Shown here in pieces: positions 59,130-64,000 of a stretch of DNA of 64,000 bases; positions within the stretch are counted from its first letter, which is position 1, and each line of letters starts with the position of its first letter. Made by a program: the position numbers and the translations under genes. The stretch is from Ceratobasidium sp. AG-K (Eukaryota > Basidiomycota > Agaricomycetes > Cantharellales > Ceratobasidiaceae). The stretch lies in contig JAWNGF010000002.1 in assembly GCA_037039685.1 (NCBI GenBank), positions 1,240,001 through 1,304,000 of the forward strand. Direction: 5' to 3'. Below the pieces are notes generated by a model that saw only the letters and a list, made by a program, of their open reading frames with translations, ran no database searches and had not been told where the DNA came from.

Positions 59130-60594
59130 ATGTTGCGCTTACAGGCCACCCTTGTTACGTTCCTGCTACTTGGTTCTGCATATGCTCAGCAGGTCAAGCA
59201 GACCAAGGGCAACCCCTGTGACCAGTCTCGCAACCGTCTCAACCCGGAGACTCACAAGTTCTCGAGCGACTGTGATGCCATGACTTATTGCTCAAACGAA
59301 GGCATCTGCCAACCCAAAGGATGTAGACAAGTGAGTGCATTGACTTTCGTATGTATTTGTCCCAAGCTCACTTTCATCCCACAGCACGAGTTCCCGTTTG
59401 GGTACGACGCAAATGTCACCCTCCCCGCCATGTGTCCCAGCGGCCAGTTTTGTCCAGACGAGGAGGACCAGTGCTTGCCTATCATGCCCCCAGGCTCAAC
59501 CTGCCAGCTGAATCGTGATGGTCAGTTCGGCCCTGGGCGCTCCCTCGCATGTCAGCTCACTATCTGAATTAGATCAGTGCCAGCCACCCTCGGATCGCCC
59601 AGACCTCGAAGGTCAGCTCAATAACCGTGGCGCCATGTGTTTCAAGTATGCCTGCCAGTGGGCTAATATCACCCTTGGTCAATCATGCGAGGTCGAGAAC
59701 ATTGTGTATATCGGTTACGGTCCCGGAGGAGCACAATTCCCAAATGTCGTTAGCCGGGACAGATGTGCACCCCATTTATGGTGCAATGCCCAGACAAGCG
59801 TCTGTGAGCCTATGGTAGCGCTGGGCCAACCTTGCTCGGCCCACAAGCAGTGCGAAACGGTGGGCTGCTATAATTCGGCCCAAGTTCCATGGTTTCTAAA
59901 TATGTCAATTTTGTCTAGTATACATGCAATACGAATAACGTATGCGCCGAACCACCGGGCACGCCGCTCAAGATACAAATCTGGCAATACATTGTCACGG
60001 GTATAGCCATTGTCTTCGGTGAGTTCTTTCCGTCAGCATCTCGGGGCGGCTCTCATTTTCAACCGTTCAGTCCTTGTATCCACTTCTATCGGCCTCTTCA
60101 CCTACCACAACCGCACCCGTGCCAAGAAACTCCGGGAGATTCGTGCCTACTTCAAGGAGCAAACGTCTTACCGAAACAGTATTATTTCGATGCACTCGCA
60201 CGCTCGGTCTCGGCTATCCATGTACTCGCTCCACAGTCAGGCCGATTCATTGGCACAGTTTGGGGCGTTGGGCACGAGAGAAAGCTTCGAGGAGGACGAA
60301 TACAATGACGATCGTGCGCTGATGGGTCGAAGGTCAAGTGATGAGCACGGAATGCTCACAGGACGGCCAAGTGAGGAGCGCGGGTTGCTCGGCAGAAGGT
60401 CAAGTGAAGAGCATCCACAGCACAGGCAGGACAGCGACGATGAGGGACAAGGGTACGTGTATCACCCACACGGTGGCAACAGGGATCATCCTCCGTCGTA
60501 TCGACCCACTAGCAGCCGAGGGATTCATGGAACCCTACCGAGTGGGGTGCAAGGAGATGAGGGTTTATTTCAGTGTGTCCTTCTTTATAATTGA
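59130..60594 (+). CDS. Cys-rich single-pass membrane protein, function unknown
   Basis: The ATG at 59130 gives MLRLQATLVTFLLLGSAYAQ, a signal peptide. The ectodomain has many Cys pairs (CDAMTYCSNEGICQPKGCRQ, CPSGQFCPDEEDQCLP, CAPHLWCNAQTSVCEP, CSAHKQCET), like EGF/Dickkopf-type knots, and two N-glycosylation sites (NVT, NIT). A membrane segment follows (WQYIVTGIAIVF joined across an intron to VLVSTSIGLFTYHNRTR), then a basic juxtamembrane stretch and a cytoplasmic tail with RRSSDEHGMLTGRPSEERGL repeats. This layout suggests a surface receptor or cell-wall sensor, but I know no named family. The last codons (GLFQCVLLYN) may be read-through of a donor. The 59873 region could be spliced in two ways. 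Confidence 0.75.
60320..60414 (+). repeat. Short tandem coding repeat in the tail of the Cys-rich protein
   Basis: Three degenerate units of about 14 codons, (M/L)(G/T)(R/G)R(S/P)S(D/E)E(H/R)G(M/L)L, are encoded by near-identical DNA such as AGGTCAAGTGATGAGCA and AGGTCAAGTGAAGAGCA. Repeats with RxxS phosphosites may be phospho-regulated binding sites. Confidence 0.6.
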
Positions 60595-62681
60595 GTCATT
60601 CCTATTTGTATCATTGTTTGGACACCCTGTATTATATTATCTATTCACCAAGAATTCACAACTTGTAATGAAAACGCTCCAGTATGTCACTATATCGAAG
60701 AGCCTTCAGCTTCTGAATTTATCCCGGGGCTCAATGCGACTGGGGCTCTGAATCTACCCATCTCGGGGTGAAGCTCATGCCCATGCCCAGCTAAATAGTT
60801 GAAATCTATCGCTATGAGGACTCAAATTAAATTTACGGGTGGCCGGCACGGATCTGGCCCTAACCTCGTCTATAAAGACCTACGCGACGTTCTTGCCGCT
60901 TCAGTTTATCGACCACCAAGCGGAGACGATGAAGAAGCGTCAGGTTAAATTTGAAAGTGATAGGGTATCCGCCCACACAACGGTCGCACAGCTGCTTGAT
61001 GACCGGAACTGAAGGGGGGGACTGAACCGCCGTTCATTCAGATAAAAGAAGTATATGTCTTCCAATTGTGTTGGAGAACCCCTACGCTCTGGGAACACCA
61101 TAAGCTAGGGTCCGGATGCATGGCTGACCAAGCCAAGGCTAAACTTGGGGTTTAGCATTGAGCTACTAGCCAAGGTCACGAAACAGAGGATACAACGCAT
61201 TCACTAACTCGGGAGCAAAAGTGTTAGCACAATGGTCTTCGACGGCGCGGAGACTTCGAAGTTTTGTGGTGAGGTGTTGATGTCTATTAGGGGGGGGGGT
61301 GGCCTCAGCCATATTAGAAAGTTCTCAAGGGGATACTACATATACGCCAAGGGCGAATTTGAAGAAATAACTGAAACATGGGTTGGAACTTATAAGCTCA
61401 AGAGGCTTGATAACTGTACTAGCCGTCCAAATGCTATGGAGTAGTTAGGCGGATTCGAAGGGATTAGCCCGGTCAGTGGAGGACCGTCGAGAACGGTATT
61501 GTTGAATGAACGGAGACGGTGACTACAGTATGTCCAGTGGCAGAAAATCACACCCTCTTGCCGGGTACAGTCGTGCCTCTCAGCTTGCAGCCCCTCAGTT
61601 TGCAGGAAGCACAGGAAGCGCAGCTGACAAATCTGCCACCCAACTTGCCTCCAGCGTCTCTAGGGCCGTATATAACTCCAAGAGGGGTGTGGTCCATTTC
61701 TTGAGACTATTTCGGAGTATATTGCATAGATTCACCGAACCCCGCGTTGCCCTAGAGCCCCGACAACGCGAACGATTAGGGCGCGTGCTTGCTCATGTTT
61801 AGCAAAAGCGCCATTCGTCAGCGCGCAAGCTGAGGGACACGACTGTATTGGAATTGCATAGTCCCATGGGATCTGGCACGTGCAAAGGGCTTGGCAAGTT
61901 CTCTAAGACCCGCCTCCATGATCGACAACGCATTTACGGGCCCCGGACTTATAACCCGGGGTGTGGATGCACATGACGTTGCTCTGGATGCTCATACTGC
62001 TTCTTTATGCATAGGTTGAAAGTGCTCGATTACTCGCATCAAATATTTCGGCTGGGCGGGTTCAGCCTCATCGGGCGTTCCTAAAATATAGGTAGTATGT
62101 TGTGTATTCAATCAAGTCTTTGCATCGACGAGACCTAACGAAGGTACCTAGTAAATGTAAAATAGCTTCGGATTATCACGAGCCTGGATTATTGACTTCT
62201 GGACTTCTGGCTTGGCTTCTGGGCACAATATCCATCCGACTACCACCGCATGCTCTATTTCTGCCCAGCGATGAAGATTGATCTGGGCCTGGGGTTCCCT
62301 GACCGGTGGACTGTCCTGCGGGTGTCCAATCATGTTGCGAGAGGCCATATTGGCCCACACGACGAATCTGATTCCAACCAAAACGCCCACCGGTATCTAC
62401 TATGGGCGGTAATATTATCGGTTAGATAACACCTCCAACCAGTAATATCCCCAACCGACCGTCTTTTGCGTGTCTTGGCAGGCCCAGATATCGTATCACA
62501 CCTTGTGGAACCTCGTTGAGCACATCGTACCGCGCGTAGCTGTCAGATTTGCACCACGTGAGCTTCGAGAACCAGGAATACGATGATCTCCCCTTTGGTG
62601 ACTTGAGGCTAAATGCACTGGTATAAATGCTAAGCTACTAGTGAGTCTGAACTCCGTCGTCGGCCTCCTCTATCGCTAACC
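60595..62681. other. Large intergenic region
   Basis: About 2.1 kb without a supportable gene. It has a run of 10 G near 61287 and a 98-codon frame at 61506-61802 without domain features. The segment at 62520-62681 has the promoter of the peptidase. No terminal repeats or target duplications were recognised. Confidence 0.5.
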
Positions 62682-64000
62682 ATGGTCCGCCTTGCTCCCC
62701 TGGCTGTTGCCACGTCCCTTGCCACTTGCGCGTGTGCTGGTGTAGTTGATGATGTTCTCAACAAACTCAAGCTCCCCCTAACTTCAGATAAGCTGCAAAA
62801 GGTAGGTAGGATATCTTGCTGCCGAAGTATTCACTTTTGACGAATTTGCTGTGTCACAGGATATCACACTTCCAGCACTGAAGATTCACGCCAAGTTCCT
62901 TCAAGGCTTTGCTGACAAATCAAACGGTACTCGAGTTTTTGGCTCGAAAGGTCACAACTCGTCTGTTGGTGTGTATTTTGCTTGCGTTTCGCCACGATAA
63001 TGGTGCTGATATTTGAGCTAATTAGATTATGTGGCGACCATTGCGAAACTTGCAGGATATGAGGTCACCAGACAGACCTTCCCGTACGAGTATAGCGAGG
63101 TCCTCACTCAGCGATTTGTTGCTGGATCACCCGTCAACATTAGCGCCATGACTGTAAGCGGGATTCTTCATCCATCCGTATATAGACATTAAATTTTGCG
63201 TTAAGTATTCTCCCTCAACTCCCTTGGGAGGTGTCACCGCCCCCCTTGTCCTCATCCCAGATAGCGATGCTGCACCATCCCCGGGATGCACGCCGGCTGA
63301 TTTTGCAGAAGTCGACGTTGTAGGCAAGATCGCGCTCGTGCAGCGCGGTACGTGTTCGTTTGCGATCAAGAATGAAAATGCCAAGAGGGCTGGTGCGGTT
63401 GGAGTCGTCGGTAAGATACGAGTAGATTTGAGAACTGACGTGGTGGATCTGAGCTTTAATTTCAGTTTATAACAACGTGGAAGGGATTGTCAGCGGTACA
63501 CTTGGTGCGCCAAATGCAACAGCTTATGCTCCTATAGGGGGTATTACTCGTGCTGCCGGAGAGGCATTGGTTACACAATTGGCTGCTGGTCCCGTTACTG
63601 CGACACTCGATATCAACATTCATATCGAGCAAAGATACAGCACCAACGTGATTGCGTCCTCCAAAGCGGGCAATGCAAGCAACACTGTTTTCATCGGTGC
63701 TCACTTGGATTCCGTGACGGCTGGGCCAGGCATCAACGACAACGGTTCTGGTATGTTATCCACATAAAATATCAGTATGTATATACTGACTGTGTGATAC
63801 AAGGATCCATCACTGTGCTCGAGCTCGCCGTCCAACTCGCCAAGTACAAGCTGAAGAATGCTGTTCGCTTTGCTTGGTGGACCGCCGAGGAATTTGGACT
63901 AGTTGGCTCTGAGTATTACGTCGAGAAGCTTTCGGAAGCTGAGAGGAAGAAGATCGCTCTGTACATCAAGTATGTTCGTCCGGTCTCCATGGATCGACGT
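62682..64000 (+). CDS. Secreted M28 aminopeptidase with PA domain (3' partial)
   Basis: Zinc exopeptidase of family M28, leucine aminopeptidase/aminopeptidase Y type, secreted to free amino acids from peptides. The ATG at 62682 starts [20 protein letters not shown], a signal peptide. A pro-region follows ([32 protein letters not shown]), then the PA domain (about 63200-63480; [20 protein letters not shown]). The catalytic domain opens with [20 protein letters not shown] (His and Asp zinc ligands) and DNGSG, then [20 protein letters not shown], where the EE pair gives the catalytic base and a metal ligand. The gene continues past the window end, so the last His ligand is not seen. Short introns split the N-terminal half. 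Confidence 0.92.

Noticed and set aside
61506..61802. 98-codon frame near the G10 run
   Set aside because: Compositionally biased, no domain, no neighbouring exons; considered chance.

Overview
This window looks like nuclear DNA of a filamentous basidiomycete (Agaricomycete). Genes are dense and broken by many introns of about 45-65 nt with GT(A/G)NG donors. Most recognisable proteins are conserved fungal housekeeping factors. The F-box protein, the tandem multi-pass membrane proteins and the secreted enzymes are of the kind expanded in plant- and soil-associated Agaricomycetes such as Rhizoctonia; that genus is an impression, not proven here. I see no transposase, reverse transcriptase, CRISPR array, rRNA or convincing tRNA.

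Layout. 0-12.5 kb: an FucP-type MFS transporter (+); a C2-C2-EF-hand phosphatidylserine decarboxylase (-); two tandemly duplicated multi-pass membrane protein genes (+) that also share promoter sequence. 12.5-18.4 kb: a secreted lactonase-fold protein (+) tail-to-tail with an intronless FAD monooxygenase (-), then a class II cAMP phosphodiesterase (-). 18.5-25.7 kb: the CCR4-NOT scaffold NOT1 (+). 26-31.5 kb: nucleoside hydrolase, F-box protein and the complex I assembly methyltransferase NDUFAF7 (all +). 31.5-35.1 kb: FRA10AC1, a Ser/Pro-rich protein and CTF8 (all -). 35.4-38.4 kb: mitochondrial IF-2 (+). 38.5-57.2 kb is a long minus-strand block: CHORD-CS protein, SCYL2-type pseudokinase, SidA ornithine hydroxylase, a fused gamma-glutamylcyclotransferase-like/class V PLP enzyme, a Dpb11/Rad4/TopBP1 BRCT protein, a Ppn2-like phosphatase and a PITH-domain protein. 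57.4-64 kb: Gtr2/RagC GTPase, a Cys-rich single-pass membrane protein and a secreted M28 peptidase cut by the window end (all +).

These are mostly unrelated single genes and not one pathway cluster. The most unusual item is the minus-strand gene at 47.6-50.2 kb. One uninterrupted exon carries the end of an AIG2/GGCT-like domain and the start of a cysteine-desulfurase/isopenicillin-N-epimerase-like domain, which suggests a bifunctional enzyme acting on gamma-glutamyl thio-conjugates.

Sequence quality matters. NOT1 and IF-2 each need single-base corrections at short homopolymers to restore strongly conserved reading frames, which looks like uncorrected assembly errors and not gene death. Gene limits below are start codon to stop codon including introns. 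Splice sites were read by eye and some are uncertain.
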